64,000 nt of DNA from Malachius bipustulatus (GCA_910589415.1 OU342635.1:36668929-36732928), one strand, 5' to 3'. Counted from the stretch's first letter, positions 32,976 through 44,420 are shown. Notes: generated from the letters alone by a model not told the origin. Program-made: numbers and translations.

Positions 32976-33207
32976 TGGGCAGGTGAATTTTGGAAAACCA
33001 CTTTTTCGTGATCTGGGGGTCATGATCGGTGGACATTTGATGAGTTTGGGTGATTTTCGAAAAGTGATGTCGTCCTCAATAGTGTATTTTTTTGTTAAAA
33101 AATACACTAAAATTAAAATACCTTTAAAGTTCATTTAGATCAAAAGTATAGGGTAATGTAAGTATCAACAATCATAAACATAAATTATCTATACTCTAGA
33201 AAAAAAA

Positions 33208-33438
33208 GCATTAACAGCGGGTATTATAAAGGCTCATTAAGTTAACGGGCAGATTTCTGTGACCATTTCTGGAGAAGCTATCGAGTCTAAGTGAATTTTT
33301 TTAATTTATCTATTCTTGACATCAAAGTAATTACAAAAATGTTAACAAAAGTCATTTGACGTCGATATTAACTTCAAAAACGAGCACAGAAATCTGTCCG
33401 TTAGCTTAATGAGCCTTTATAACATTGGCTGTTAGTGC
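33208..33438. mobile_element. MITE, ~54-bp terminal inverted repeats
   Basis: The left arm, GCATTAACAGCGG followed by TATTATAAAGGCTCATTAAG and ending in CAGATTTCTGTG, is mirrored at 33385-33438 with a handful of mismatches. The total length is 231 bp and it is noncoding. A solitary fragment of the same end (GCATTAACAGCGGATT) lies at about 18788. Confidence 0.78.
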
Positions 33439-33439
33439 A

Positions 33440-35010
33440 ATAATTAATGATATTATTCAATTAATCACATAGTTTAGGTACATATAAATAAAAGCAGAAA
33501 GCTTGCGGAATCAACATTAGATAGAGTAGCACCCTGTATAATTAAAACACAAAACTAAACCCAAAAATCAGACATAAAAAGGTCCTCTAGTTTACAAAAG
33601 GACCGCCTAGTTCCATCAGTTTATAGTTAGTTATTATAAATCGTGTGTAAGTTTTCCATTATAACTTGTTCAGCGATCAAACAGTGACCGCCTATACGGG
33701 CATAAAAGCCATTTGTGTGGCGCTAGCGCTATACAGAGTGGACATTAATTATCTTATAGCTAGTGTAGCATATAGAATACACACGAGTTAGGGTCGTATG
33801 CCGCCAGACAACGTGTGAAATCGATTTGGTCAGGTAAATCGGAAGCCAAGGCGCCGGCCCGCCGGCCAAAAGCTAAAGCTCCCTGACTCCCTTAATTACA
33901 AATCACCCACCTTCAGATATTACTTGATGGTGATGGTATATGTATTACGGTTTTGTGTGTGAGAATATACGACGTTAAAAGAGCTCAGCCGACACATAAT
34001 TTCAAGAGACTGAGGATTAGTACTAATGAGGTTGCCAGTTCTTCCATTTCGTGGGTATAGAAAATTAATTGCGATTATACCTATATTTTTTTTTCGCACA
34101 ACCACAAAATAGAATTGTTTTGAATGTTTAACAACTCAATTCGGAGTCGTCCTGCCTACTTAATTTCTTGCTATATCTTTAACTGTCGCTAAGCAATGTT
34201 TATCATACTCATCAAAGGTTCCGAAACAACGCATCAGTATTGCTTACCCTACATTTTACAAAAAGAAAATAAGGTTATGGTAAACATTTTTTCATCTAAG
34301 AATTTTTAAACCTCTTCTCATGGTTTCCATTTTGCTTAATTGATTGGCATGTTAGTCTGGGACTGAAGTTAGCGAGTTTTGTTTCTCTTATAGTTTAATA
34401 AGGCTTTTGTTTTAAAATAATATACAATCGCCGAAAAAAATCAAAAAATTCAAAACAAATACAAATTTATCAAAATTTGGTAGGTACATCTGCAGTATAC
34501 CTAGCAATTTTATGTGAGTTTTGAATAGGTATGGTATAAAGTGTAATTACTGTTCAATGTTGCTTTTTTAAATAATTTTTATACAACAAGTTTTTCTGAA
34601 ATTTGTCACGAGCAAATTGGAGCAGCACAAATTTCTTGAGCTGCTGCGTTAAGTCTGTAGTCAAAATTGCTATGTTAAAGACACACAGGGGCCTTAAGAG
34701 TTATATTTTGTAAACTTTCGAACCTATTTCTGTCCACAATTTGAAAGAAAAAGAAATAAGGTGAAAAACCATCATTTATACATACCTACCTACTTGAATC
34801 GAAATTTGAGAAACCCGGAAATAAGGACTGACGGTCCTCGTGAGACACCCTGTACACCCTGTCTCTCTAAAGTAAAGTTTAGATAAAATTGGTGACTTAA
34901 CTATTAAAGTCATATTCACATTCTGCCTTAATTGATAAATTTACATTAATCTAAAAAAGTATAACACAAGCAATAACCCATTAAACTCCATCGGTTCTTC
35001 AATCTTCAAT
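33440..35010. other. Gene-free stretch
   Basis: A GC-richer patch at 33660-33900, including GGCGCCGGCCCGCCGGCC, is non-repetitive and may be regulatory. The rest is AT-rich. Minus ORF 33920-34105 is unsupported. Confidence 0.4.
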
Positions 35011-35013
35011 ATA

Positions 35014-35907
35014 CAGTGCTTCCCAAAAGTAACGGATAAATTCGATAAAACGGAGAGGGCTGTTTTTTTGAAAAAATAAAAAAACAGGTCGATTTTGTTT
35101 TTGAGTTGTTCAACTTTTGACATAATATTTGGGTATACAGGGTGATGCACGAAAAAGTGGTGACGTCATCGGCATTTTTTTAAATGGCAACCCTTATTTT
35201 TTATTAAATTTTTTGATACTTCATCCAATTGCCAATACGGTAATGTCATCATTTTGTAACGTTTATAAAGGAAATTTCGGAGAAAATAACTTAATTTCGA
35301 CAGATTTAATAGATTTAATTTAATTTAATTTAACAGATTCAATTTGATAGACTAATGCCCGTATTCACAAACGATAATTTCCTAAATAATTACGTAATCA
35401 ATTATACCCATCTCATTCTATTGCAAAAAAACTGCATATATCCATCTCACTCATTTAATTAATTAGGTAATTATTTAGGAAATTATCGTTTGTGAATACG
35501 GGCATTAATTTAATAGACAGATCTTATAAAATTACCATGGAAACAGTAATTTTTATTTGATATTTTTTTTTTTTTTATCGTTAATGTTCCGATTTTCACA
35601 TCAGTAAAAAGTGCACAATTTCGACTCACAAGCTGTTTCTCAGAAATTTCCTTATTTAAGGTTACAAATTGATTACATTACCATACTGGCAATTAAATTA
35701 AGTATCAAAAAATGGAATAAAAAATAAGGGTTGCCATTTAAAAAAATGCCGATGACGTCACCACTTTTTCGCGCATCACTCTGTATACCCAAATATTATG
35801 TCAAAAGTTGAACAACTCAAAAACAAAATCGACCTGTTTTTTTATTTTTTCAAAAAAACAGCCCTCTCCGTTTTATCGAATTTATCCGTTACTTTTGGGA
35901 AGCACTG
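35014..35907. mobile_element. Foldback element, CAGTGCTTCCC ends, TA target
   Basis: Ends CAGTGCTTCCCAAAAGTAAC and its complement are flanked by TA at 35012-35013 and 35908-35909. The arms are about 300 bp each and include AACGGAGAGGGCTG and GATGACGTCA blocks in mirror image. Inside the arms there is a second set of outward-facing TATACAGGGTGATG and CATCACTCTGTATA words, so the element may itself be composite. The centre holds a younger MITE (35355-35505). The open frames 34941-35150 and 35808-36074 read the two arms and are not genes. Confidence 0.85.
35355..35505. mobile_element. 151-bp MITE nested in foldback
   Basis: The end ATGCCCGTATTCACAAACG continues through GATAATTTCCTAAATAATTA and is mirrored perfectly or almost so at 35466-35505. 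TA flanks both sides (35353-35354 and 35506-35507). It sits inside the loop of the 35014-35907 foldback and so inserted later. The 80-bp centre is unique. Confidence 0.82.
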
Positions 35908-35909
35908 TA

Positions 35910-36450
35910 TATAAGGTATATGAATTTAATCGAAAACTAAAGCTAAATCTACTGGAAGGTTTCAGTTTTTTAAAAGCAATTTCGTGTGTGGTTGTGTTGG
36001 TGGTATCGTATTTTTTTTACAAAACTGAATCTAATAACTGCAGGCAAGTTATTGCCACAGCAACGTCAATTTAAGGACAGCTGACCGCCTTGATTGCTCA
36101 TTTCCCTTTTCTAAGCTCATTATAATAAAATTACCTCTGAAATAACCGATAGTCCCATCAGATCTTTCCCCATGATCTAATAATATCTCGATTAATAATA
36201 AAACCAGCTATACCCTCATTGTAGCGACATTATAATATATTTTATATGAACTGGGCGGTTCGCTTTTAATTTAGTTTCTATGGGATAATTATTGCACTTA
36301 ACTTCACTGAATTCTAATTACTCGTATAGGTACTTAGACTGTAGTTGATATAAACAGATATATCATTCATTATTTATTTGTGCTCTATTTTAAATTACCT
36401 TTATTAGATGATATTTATTTTTATCAAGTAGTTATGTAAGTATGTATGTA
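35910..36450. other. Gene-free stretch
   Basis: AT-rich sequence without recognised features. Confidence 0.5.
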
Positions 36451-36456
36451 ATTACT

Positions 36457-36650
36457 TTTTTATTTATTTATTTGCAAGGGAAAATCGGTCTAACTAACTC
36501 ATTTAACCACATCAAAGTTTAAGTGTATGAATAGTTTTTATAGACGAACACAATAACCAAGGCGAGACTGGGATTTGAACCCAGGTGGTGGCAGCGTCAA
36601 CGGATTAATGGTATGAAGTCTGCACTCTAACCGGCTGAGTACGGCCCACT
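36457..36650 (-). mobile_element. tRNA-derived SINE with AAATA-type tail
   Basis: Read on the minus strand, the 5' head (36650 down to about 36558) carries an A-box-like TCAGCCGGTTAG and a B box GGTTCAAATCC (36571-36581). The B box sits inside a perfect 5-bp CTGGG/CCCAG T-arm. A body of about 90 bp follows, ending in GCAAATAAATAAATAAAAAA at 36457-36476. The tail and internal RNA polymerase III promoter fit a SINE. The anticodon arm does not fold, which rules out a working tRNA. GTAATTA on both sides could be a short target duplication. A diverged fragment of the same family lies at 14720-14800. Confidence 0.72.
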
Positions 36651-36654
36651 CCAA

Positions 36655-37020
36655 GTAATTAGTAATTAATTGTAACAGTAATATAAAATATTAGGTATAA
36701 GGGTTGATATTTGCTTATAATAATTACTTCTTCTTCCGTTACTCATATAACGTTGAAAATACTATAAGAAACTCTATTTCTAGTCCATATGTAAATTGTA
36801 GCAAAATGGACATAGCTATAGGGAATATTTCCCAATAGAATTAGGTATTCTTTCTTCCACGCATCCCTTAGAAAGAGTTCAATTTTGTAGAGTCACCCTT
36901 TAGTGAACATGCATCAGGTTTCTGTAAATCTGTCGATTGGTAAGATTAAATAATTTTTAATGTTCGGCATTAATAAATGAGTAATCTCTTGTATTCTAAT
37001 TAGTCCAATAAAATAGTACT
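36655..37020. other. Gene-free stretch
   Basis: AT-rich with no recognised features. Confidence 0.5.
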
Positions 37021-37179
37021 TTTAAATTGCGTTAATTAGAAATTTAACGAAATTTTAATGGTATAGGTAGAGGGCGCCACTAAAACACTCCAACCAGTCC
37101 AACCCCAACAAAAAAGTTTACCCGCTGATGGCATTCCGTAAGGGGTTAGATTAGATTCTAACTAATTTATCTTGTGTGG

Positions 37180-37707
37180 GCCATTGTGACACCTCCACTA
37201 CGACCGAAGGTTCACTTCTAATCGTGCTACATTACCCCCATCAGGTCAGCCTTCTTGAAGAAACTGACCATCTTGACTGTTGCTAATGTATCCAGGTCCT
37301 CCGGTGTGAGGAAGTCTTTCCCGAAGGTTTGTATAATCTGATTCTTCCCAAAGCGGGACACTCGCTCACTCGCGTAGGATGCGTTTTGCTGTTTCGTCAT
37401 CCTCCCAGCACAGACGGCATTCAGCGCTGTTCACTAAATACATCCTGTGCAGATGATGGTTCAGCTTGCAGTACCCAGTATTAAGGCCTATTAAAGCTTT
37501 CAGTTCTTTCCTGTTAAGTTCCAATAGTTCTTTTGTCCTTTTTTTCGAAGTACCCTGTATAAAGGCCTTCAAATGGTCAAATCTTGGCAAGTTTTGCGAA
37601 CGCCGGAGGATTTCCTTCTCTCTCAACCCAGTTGCGTATTGTTGTTTTGGCAATATTCGGTGATAAGCGGGTTCGATGTTGGTTTTGCATCGTGGCCCAG
37701 AATTCAA
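37180..37707 (-). pseudogene. LINE ORF2 C-terminus and 3' UTR remnant
   Basis: Minus-strand translation shows FIQGTSKKRTKELLELNRKE, then ALIGLNTGYCKLNHHLHRM and CRLCWEDDETAKRIL. This is the same C-terminal domain as residues 180-245 of the plus-strand copy at 3935. The C-x2-C half of the knuckle is present, but its histidine is replaced by arginine and the last cysteine falls out of frame. Further along (towards lower coordinates) a 3' UTR-like segment with GGTGTCACAATGGCCC precedes the left inverted repeat. The copy is inactive. Confidence 0.75.
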
Positions 37708-38392
37708 ATCAGAGTTACTTCGGTACTCGTTGCTAGGACATTCACTGACAGTTCCAGACCAACTTGGACGTGAACTTACTGATCTGCGTTCAGTTTATCT
37801 TTCCTGCATGTGCGCATAAAGCTAAATTTCGACCTAGAAAGTTGTTGCGTGAAGATCCAGGCTCGAGAAGACTCTCCTCTTCGAGCCAGCACTACACTCT
37901 CCAGCTCCAATTCTTATGGATATCTTAGATCCTTCAATTGACTATCTGAAATCTGCTGTTCGGAGTTCATTTCAGTTGTCTTCCCACACGTCTCTTCCCG
38001 GGACCTGATAAGCAAAGCGGTTTATGACGGTCTATAGGCATTATATCCGAGGAGCTATACCTAGGATAGTAGACTGTGACTTTCTTGTCATCCAGTAACC
38101 AGGTTCTCTGCAAGTTATAAACCTTTGGCAAGCTTTTTGTCATCTCTGTAGCATTGTATATGTAGTCCATCTGCCCCCTCTCTCTCTCTCTCTCTCTAAA
38201 TAAATATGGAGAGGTGGTAAGTCCAGTAGGATTTCCATAGCCGCCGATATTTTGGGGTTAATATAGCACCACAGATCGCCATACAAGCTTGTCTTCATAG
38301 GCTATAGAGAGCTTTATTGTGGCCATGATCTTCTGGCCTTTTGACCACCACTTTTGATATTTCCATACGCGCAATCATAGGTCTGAGGATCG
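37707..38392 (-). pseudogene. LINE region between RT and C-terminus, decayed
   Basis: In this interval the minus strand gives INPKISAAMEILLDLPPLHI (about 38195-38255), which corresponds to the conserved connection segment before RNase H in Jockey/R1-type LINEs. A (CT)n run at 38179-38197 has expanded inside it. The RNase H domain itself is hardly recognisable, and stops and frameshifts are frequent. Confidence 0.6.
38179..38197. repeat. (CT)n microsatellite
   Basis: A run of about nine CT units lies inside the decayed LINE. Confidence 0.85.
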
Positions 38393-39040
38393 TTACGTAA
38401 AGTCAGTGTATTTGTGTGGGTCTAATTCCCCATGTTTTGCCACAGATCCTTTTACACTTCCACAAGGAGAGTTTGGCTCTGTGTATAACTTTTTCCAGAT
38501 GGGTGTTCCAAGTAAGCTTTCTATCCAGGATGACTCCGAGGTACTATAAGCTTGCTCTGCAAATAGAATGGTTTCTCCCAGAAGAGTTGGGGGCGTTCTG
38601 GAAAATGGTACTATGACAATTTTACGAGGGTTGATTGACATGTATTCCCTCTCGTACCACTGATAAGTCACCTTGAGTACTTTCTGAAGGATCCTATAAA
38701 TAGTCGCTTCAGGGTTTTCTTTGATCAGAATGACCAAGTCATCAGCGTATACCTGGACGTTGAAACTCCCTAGTGAGAGAACGGCTAGAAGGTCATCGAC
38801 GAGAAGAGGCCATATAGCTAAGGGGAGAGGACTCCTTCCTGCGGACACCTTCTGGCGTGCCAAAAATCGAAATTTTCCCTCACATTGAGGTCGTTAAAGT
38901 TTTGTTTCCAAGCATATTGCGGAACCAGCTACTTATGAGTGATGCTTGGGAGTCCTATTGAGTCGACGGCCTTATAGACGGATTCTGATGGAAGTGCGTT
39001 GTTTAACGCTCCTTCTATGCCAAGGAAAGCATCCCCCCTC
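38393..39040 (-). pseudogene. LINE reverse-transcriptase domain, catalytically dead
   Basis: From about 39030 downward the minus strand reads AFLGIEGALNNALPSESVYK, matching the reverse-transcriptase motif usually seen as AFLDIEGAFD; both aspartates are replaced (D to G, D to N). A stop and a one-base frameshift interrupt the CPQEGVLSP box at about 38830. The following open frame (38393-38863) gives AIWPLLVDDLLAVL and VQVYADDLVILI with the YADD box at 38738-38749 intact. Loss of motif A residues means no activity even apart from the frameshift. It is part of the same insertion as the two preceding entries and belongs to the same broad clade as the 3935 fragment. Confidence 0.78.
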
Positions 39041-39249
39041 AGCAATTTTTAATTTTAACCCTTAACAGTTTTTGTGAAATATTTTTTTTTACGTACCACC
39101 GGTATTTACTGAGATAGGTACATCATTTCACTCCTTAATTTCAAGATGGCGGCCGCCCTTTATGGGGGAAAACTTGGTTGGAGTGATTTAGTGGTTCCCC
39201 CTATTTAGCATTAAAATTTCGATAAACTTCTAATTAACGCAATTTCAGT

Positions 39250-41590
39250 CCTTTTTTTGACCTTTTGACTCTAAATCAAAATTTTCTAATAATCGAGGCT
39301 ATACACTTTTGTAATAAATACGAGTAGATAGGTACATCCTACAAGGGTGTTAAAAAGAGGAACGTACATACAGGGAAAGGCAACGCAACAATTCTATAAA
39401 TCTTTAAATTTGATATTTTCAACTAAATTTTGAAGGTTTTTGATTTTTTTTTCAACTCTAAAATTCAAAATTTATCTAATTATTGCGTTTCCTTTTGCCG
39501 CTGACTTATAAAAGTCTATTAAGATCTCCAAAAAATTTGGACTGAAGTATTTCCAGAAAATCTTCCCTAGACATTTAAAAACAATTGATTCTGTTAATCG
39601 TTTTGTCTGATAATTCGAATTTTCAAATGAATAAGACTCAAAATAAATTATCCTAACTGAAATCTGCATTCTCTGTAAGGAAAATCTTCTTTTGATTTCC
39701 AAGAAACATCATCAGAGCTGAAAATTTTAGAAATAAATTTGAAATCTGCATTCTCTAACTTGGCAGCCACAAGCTCAATACGAAAAAAAGAACACATTTT
39801 AAATAAAACTAATTCCTACAGTAGTATATAAGTTGTGGTACATAAGTTGTATATGCTTAATACATAGAATATTCCAAACAATTTCACGCCTTTTAATACA
39901 ATAATAATTTTATGTATTCTGAGACCGAATCTCATAACAATAATAACAATAATTGTTAATTTGGAAGACTTGAAGTGAATCTAATTGACAATATATGTAA
40001 TTTATATGTTAAAATATTTAAAAATACTTCTAGCTGATAAGAAAATTGTTCTTTTATGTATTATCTATTCATTGTGACGTCCAAACTTCAGGATGTTTAG
40101 GCTTATTTCCAGGAAAATGCGTGTGGAATCTGAAATCTTAAGTGCCCAATTTAGACACAAAATTGCTTAATTAAAATCACTCAAGTTTTTATTCTTTAGA
40201 GGTACATATGAATATGAAGACACAAAATGTAGGAAATAAATAAATTTGAAGAGATCAAACCAGATTTGTTTTTTTTTATATTTGGCTGAAGTGTATCATA
40301 ATAATTTTTTGTCCAGTTCATTTCCTTGGCTTACGAACGAATTACTTATTCACATTATGTCAATTTAAAATAAATACCTAATCTAATACGCCTTCTATCA
40401 ATAAATGAGTACAGAGCCTAGAATTTTATCTCTATAATTTCTCATGAAATATATAAAAAAAAAATTTAGACAAAAAAAAATACTGTTGTACAGTTGAAAA
40501 AAAAAGTACAGTTGTTCTTTTCGTAAAAAAGCAATATTGTCATATGAACTTTACGTTACATAGGTACATGGTTTTATTTTTCCAGAACTGTCATGTCATG
40601 ATGTAGGTACCTACCTACTCTAATGATACTGCCTTTAAATTTAAATTCATATACATTATGAGGAGTGCATGCGCTCCATCATGAAGTTGAGAGTATATTT
40701 CCTAGTTGAACCTGTTAAACCCCTCAGGTTCGCTATAATTTCTACCAGAGAAATTCATTTAAATTCAACATTCACATTCAGGAATTTCACATTTCTTTCC
40801 AGATCTACCGCAGAGTGATACCTACTTCTTCTGTATATACGTTTCTTATTCATTTGCATTTGCCTCCATCCACCCAGCTATATCGTTCGAGCACCAAGCT
40901 CTCATTAAATTCATTATCCTTTTCCTTCTGCTCCACTTATCGAACCAACGACTCGGACTCATGTTTCGAATGTCAACAAACGCAAACAAGCAATAAAAGT
41001 ACGGCCGGTATCGGCAAACAGAAGCAATTAAACCTTCCATTCTGTCCTGATGCTGCAGCGAAATCTCCGCACATAATTACATAGGAATAAGATCATGGAT
41101 TCCTATTAAATCGATCCTAGTAGTAGCAAATGATAGGTTGCGCACTCGGAAGTTAAAATGTTACTAGGCGTTCTGTATAACTGGACTGGCAATCAGAATG
41201 TGTAAATTATTCCCCTAGTTCGTTCTCGGTCAAACTTCATGCATGCATGTGTGTATGTGTGTAAATGCAATTTTCGATATCTCGTTGTGCTTAGTACAAT
41301 CACGGCGAGGTAAAGGTTCATGTGATCAATTTCAAACTCGATTATTACGAGGTAGGTACTTTCCTTCGCGATTCGCTTCCATAAAGGAGAATGGAAAATA
41401 TTATCGTACCGTACTCGATGTTGCTTTCTTGATTGATGAAATTGCTATGGCACTTAAACGCTGCCATTATCATACCAGGTGTATCAATATAATGAATTTC
41501 CTACTTACGATACAAATGTAGGTATAGCTGGATAACTAGGATACACTTTGCGCTATCTGATCGATTATAAAACTCGAAATAGCTACGTAA
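39250..41590. other. Gene-free AT-rich stretch
   Basis: Direct repeats of GAAATCTGCATTCTCT occur at about 39660 and 39741. A-rich and T-rich runs occur at 40270 and 40440-40510. A slightly GC-richer patch at 40800-41100 and open frames 40815-41084 and 41243-41521 have no recognised motifs. TAGGTACCTACCTAC lies at about 40604. Confidence 0.45.
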
Positions 41591-41639
41591 ATTTTTTTTA
41601 TAGGTATTAGAAACACAATGGAAACTGGTAACATTTTTA

Positions 41640-43115
41640 CAATTTAAGTGGCACCAAAATATCTTTGTGATAATGTTTTTGTCAAAATAACCCAAAAACT
41701 TACATTGAACATACGTCAAAAACTCTTTCCAACAGCTTTTCCAAGGAATTAGCAGCAAAATTTTTGGAACATTTCAAAGACACTATCGTGTATAGTAAAC
41801 ATAAAAGAGGGTTTTAAATAGCATTAAAATATCTTTCTGATGGCGTTTTCGTCAAAATAAACAAAAAAATTACATTGCATATACGTCAAAAAAATTCTAA
41901 AATGGATATAGCTTTTCTAAGGAACAGGCCGTTGCCATTTTTGGAACGTTGCAAAGAAACTACTGTGTACACACAGTGTGTGTCACAGGCATGGTACACC
42001 CCCTTTTTTATCTTTAATTTTGGAGATAATTTTTTAAATTTGGTACGTCGCATATTCTCGACAGAGCGCACATTTTAGCAGAAAATTGAATTTTTTCCCA
42101 CATCCGGTTTTTCCGGAAATGTTACCAACTTTTTATTTTTAAATGGGACACCCTATATATTATTATATTTTTGGATTCTATACATTTGTACGAATCCAAC
42201 AATACCACAAAAGTGCCATTTTAAATATCAAATTTGTTTTTATTTAATTTTTTATTTCTCAATTATAGTGTGCCATGACTATTTCGTTTTACTCCAATGG
42301 GATCATCTAATGCTAGAAAAATCGAATTTTTGTTCAAAGTACTAAATTAAGTCATTTATGGATGAATTATGCGCACCGGAATGATTTTTTGAGCTGAATT
42401 CAATTTTTTCAAATGGTACCATATTGGTACCGAGGTACCATCTACTAGTACTCTTAATAAGGGACATTTTGGTGTACCTAGTTTGGATCTGTGACGAACA
42501 CAACTGAAGTCATGGCACACTATAATTGAGAAATAAAAAATTCAATAAAAACAAATTTGACATTTAAAATGGTACTTATGTGGTATTGTTGGATTCGTAC
42601 AAATGTATAGAATCCAAAAATATAATAATATATAGGGTGTCCCATTTAAAAATAAAAAGTTGGTAACATTTCCGGAAAAACCGGATGTGGGAAAAAATTC
42701 AATTTTCTACTAAAAAGTGCGCTCTGTCGAGAATATGCGACGTACCAAATTTAAAAAAATTATCTCCAAAAATAAAGAAAAAAAAGTGGGTGTACCATGC
42801 CTGTGACACACATGCACTGTATAGTAAACATACAGAGAGAGTTTTAAATGGTACCAAAATACCTTTATGATAATGTTTTCATCAAAATAACCCAAAAACT
42901 TACATTGAACATGCGTCAAAAACTCTTTCAAAAATTGATACAGCTTTTCCAAGGAATTGGCATCAGTCGACATTTTTGGAATGTTTCAAAGACCTATTGT
43001 GTAGGTACCTATAGTAAACATAAAAGAGCGTTTTAAATGGTACCAAAATATCTGTACGAAGGTGTTTTCGTCAATATAACCCAAAAACATTGAACATTCT
43101 TTCAAAAATTGATTC
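41640..43115. repeat. Tandem array of ~170-190-bp units, interrupted
   Basis: Four units start with variants of TTTTAAATGGTACCAAAATATC, with anchor words at 41651, 41821, 42851 and 43040. Each continues with GATAATGTTTTCGTCAAAAT, AACCCAAAAACTTACATTGAACAT and CTTTTCCAAGGAATTGGCA-like text. Removing the 852-bp MITE insertion gives unit lengths of about 170, 178 and 189. No coding content was found. The array is a short minisatellite or a residual satellite. Confidence 0.75.
41970..42819. mobile_element. Foldback MITE, mariner-like ends, copy 2
   Basis: This is a second copy of the element at 17217-18061, similar over the full length by eye, with the same long arms and centre. TA flanks both ends (41968-41969 and 42820-42821). 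The insertion is inside a tandem-array unit. The neighbouring unit junction preserves the empty site TGTGTATAGTAAAC, so the target before insertion can be read directly and shows duplication of exactly TA. The outermost few bases differ from copy 1. There is no ORF other than mirrored by-products. Confidence 0.9.
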
Positions 43116-43283
43116 ACAAAAATAAACCTAGAAGATGAAGAAGGTGAAAAATTATAGGTACCTACTCGAAACCTAAAAACTGAGGAGGTTTTGTTACTTA
43201 TTAAGAAAGATTACCTGAATGTAATACATCAGGCCGAGTCGGACAAACAGTGTATTTATATTGCGGCAATTTTCAACTTTTCA

Positions 43284-43323
43284 GCTCTGATGATGGTTTC
43301 AATAACTAGAAATAAATTTAAGC
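43284..43323 (+). ncRNA. Weak hammerhead-like motif
   Basis: CTGATGA (43287-43293) is followed by a 5-bp stem II, TGGTT with AACTA around TCAAT, and then GAAA (43309-43312). A 3-bp stem I (GCT with AGC at 43321-43323) can form. Stem III contains a U-U mismatch. The similarity in the two cores is good, but the short stems mean a chance match is possible. It is much less convincing than the motif at 9774. Confidence 0.25.
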
Positions 43324-43329
43324 CGAAAT

Positions 43330-44030
43330 TAAAAATTTCCTGAATCAAAGTTTTATACTTTTCAGAAAATATAAGTTTTGAATGCAAAACTGGTCTCTGC
43401 AATTTCTTTTTACTATACCTATGTTGCAAGCCTATATGTATAGTAACTTTCATCTGTGGTGAATTTTTTCTTTAAAAGACGTTTAGACAGATTATATCTG
43501 TCATATATTATTATAAACATAATGACAGACAAACGGGTGCAAACAGAGATTAATAAGAGTAAAAAAGTTACTATAAAACTGAAAAATAGTTCAAGTTTTT
43601 TCAGCTACTAAACATGTAAACATGAATAAAACAATAGGTGTGCGTATAAGTCACATTTACCTCCCGTAAATTACATACTTAGTTGTTGCAATTACATACT
43701 CCATAAACATAAGTTATAAAAACCAGTGCGTTTAATTAAACCATTTTCATTACAAGCAGCATTAAAACAACACACTGTAAAGATCATGGTATGTAAGTAC
43801 TACAATAATAATTATTATTACTACGATATTTGCGTGCAGAAAAATACCACACATATTTTTCTTCGGTTCTGAATATATTTTTAACTTATATTTGAACTGC
43901 TATTATAAGTCACTGTTAAATAAATTATGTCAACTGAATATAAATTTATTAGAAAAAATGTTGGGTTCAAAAACTTAAACTTTTTTCCCCGTTGCATCAT
44001 GCAAATTAATTAATAAGTAAGAAAATATTT
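43330..44030. other. Gene-free stretch
   Basis: AT-rich sequence; no recognised features. Confidence 0.5.
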
Positions 44031-44420
44031 CCGGAGAATTAAAATGAGAAATTACCGCCTCCTTTGCGGCACTTATGCTAATTCGTCGGGTACTTTCTCA
44101 TTCGCGGCTTCGGCGCTTTGTCGTTGCCCGAGTACAAAGGAACTCCGACGGAGGGCACGGTCCCAGACAATGTTGACGTCAATAATTGCGACATTAAAAA
44201 ATTCCAGAGAACTCGATAGTCGTCGATAATTCGTCGTAGGTGGAGATCACACACCTAGCCCCAGGGGGCACCGTACTGAAGAGACCTGTCCCGCCATCAA
44301 GATCGTATTGTGACCGAACATAATTCAGAAATCAGCATATATAAATGCCATTCGGGCTCGCTTGAGCATTTATAATGCACCACGGTACCGCTGAATGCAT
44401 TATCGTGATTGTCCAATCAG
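44030..44420. promoter_or_regulatory. GC-richer island, possible regulatory element
   Basis: The segment has balanced composition and no repeat structure apart from a hairpin, TATAAATGC and GCATTTATA, at about 44339-44371. The open frame 44044-44229 begins with ATG but is arginine- and serine-rich without a known motif and ends inside the island. It could be a short exon or regulatory DNA, and neither can be proved here. Confidence 0.25.

Larger units (their letters stand above)
37024..39246. mobile_element. TIR element enclosing a LINE fragment
   Basis: The left end, AAATTGCGTTAATTAG through GAAATTTTAATG and CCACTAAAACACTCCAACCA (37024-37101), is mirrored at about 39168-39246. That gives terminal inverted repeats of roughly 75 bp with few mismatches. 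Between them lies a minus-strand LINE remnant of about 1.7 kb. The most likely history is insertion of the LINE into a short non-autonomous DNA element, followed by decay of both. No transposase is present. Confidence 0.7.

Noticed and set aside
36558..36650. Possible functional tRNA gene on the minus strand
   Set aside because: The T-arm is perfect, but no anticodon stem forms and the acceptor stem has mismatches. A tail and body typical of a SINE follow.
41875..42973. Mirrored ORFs around 42.0 and 42.8 kb
   Set aside because: Both arise from the foldback arms and the tandem array; the translations are by-products.
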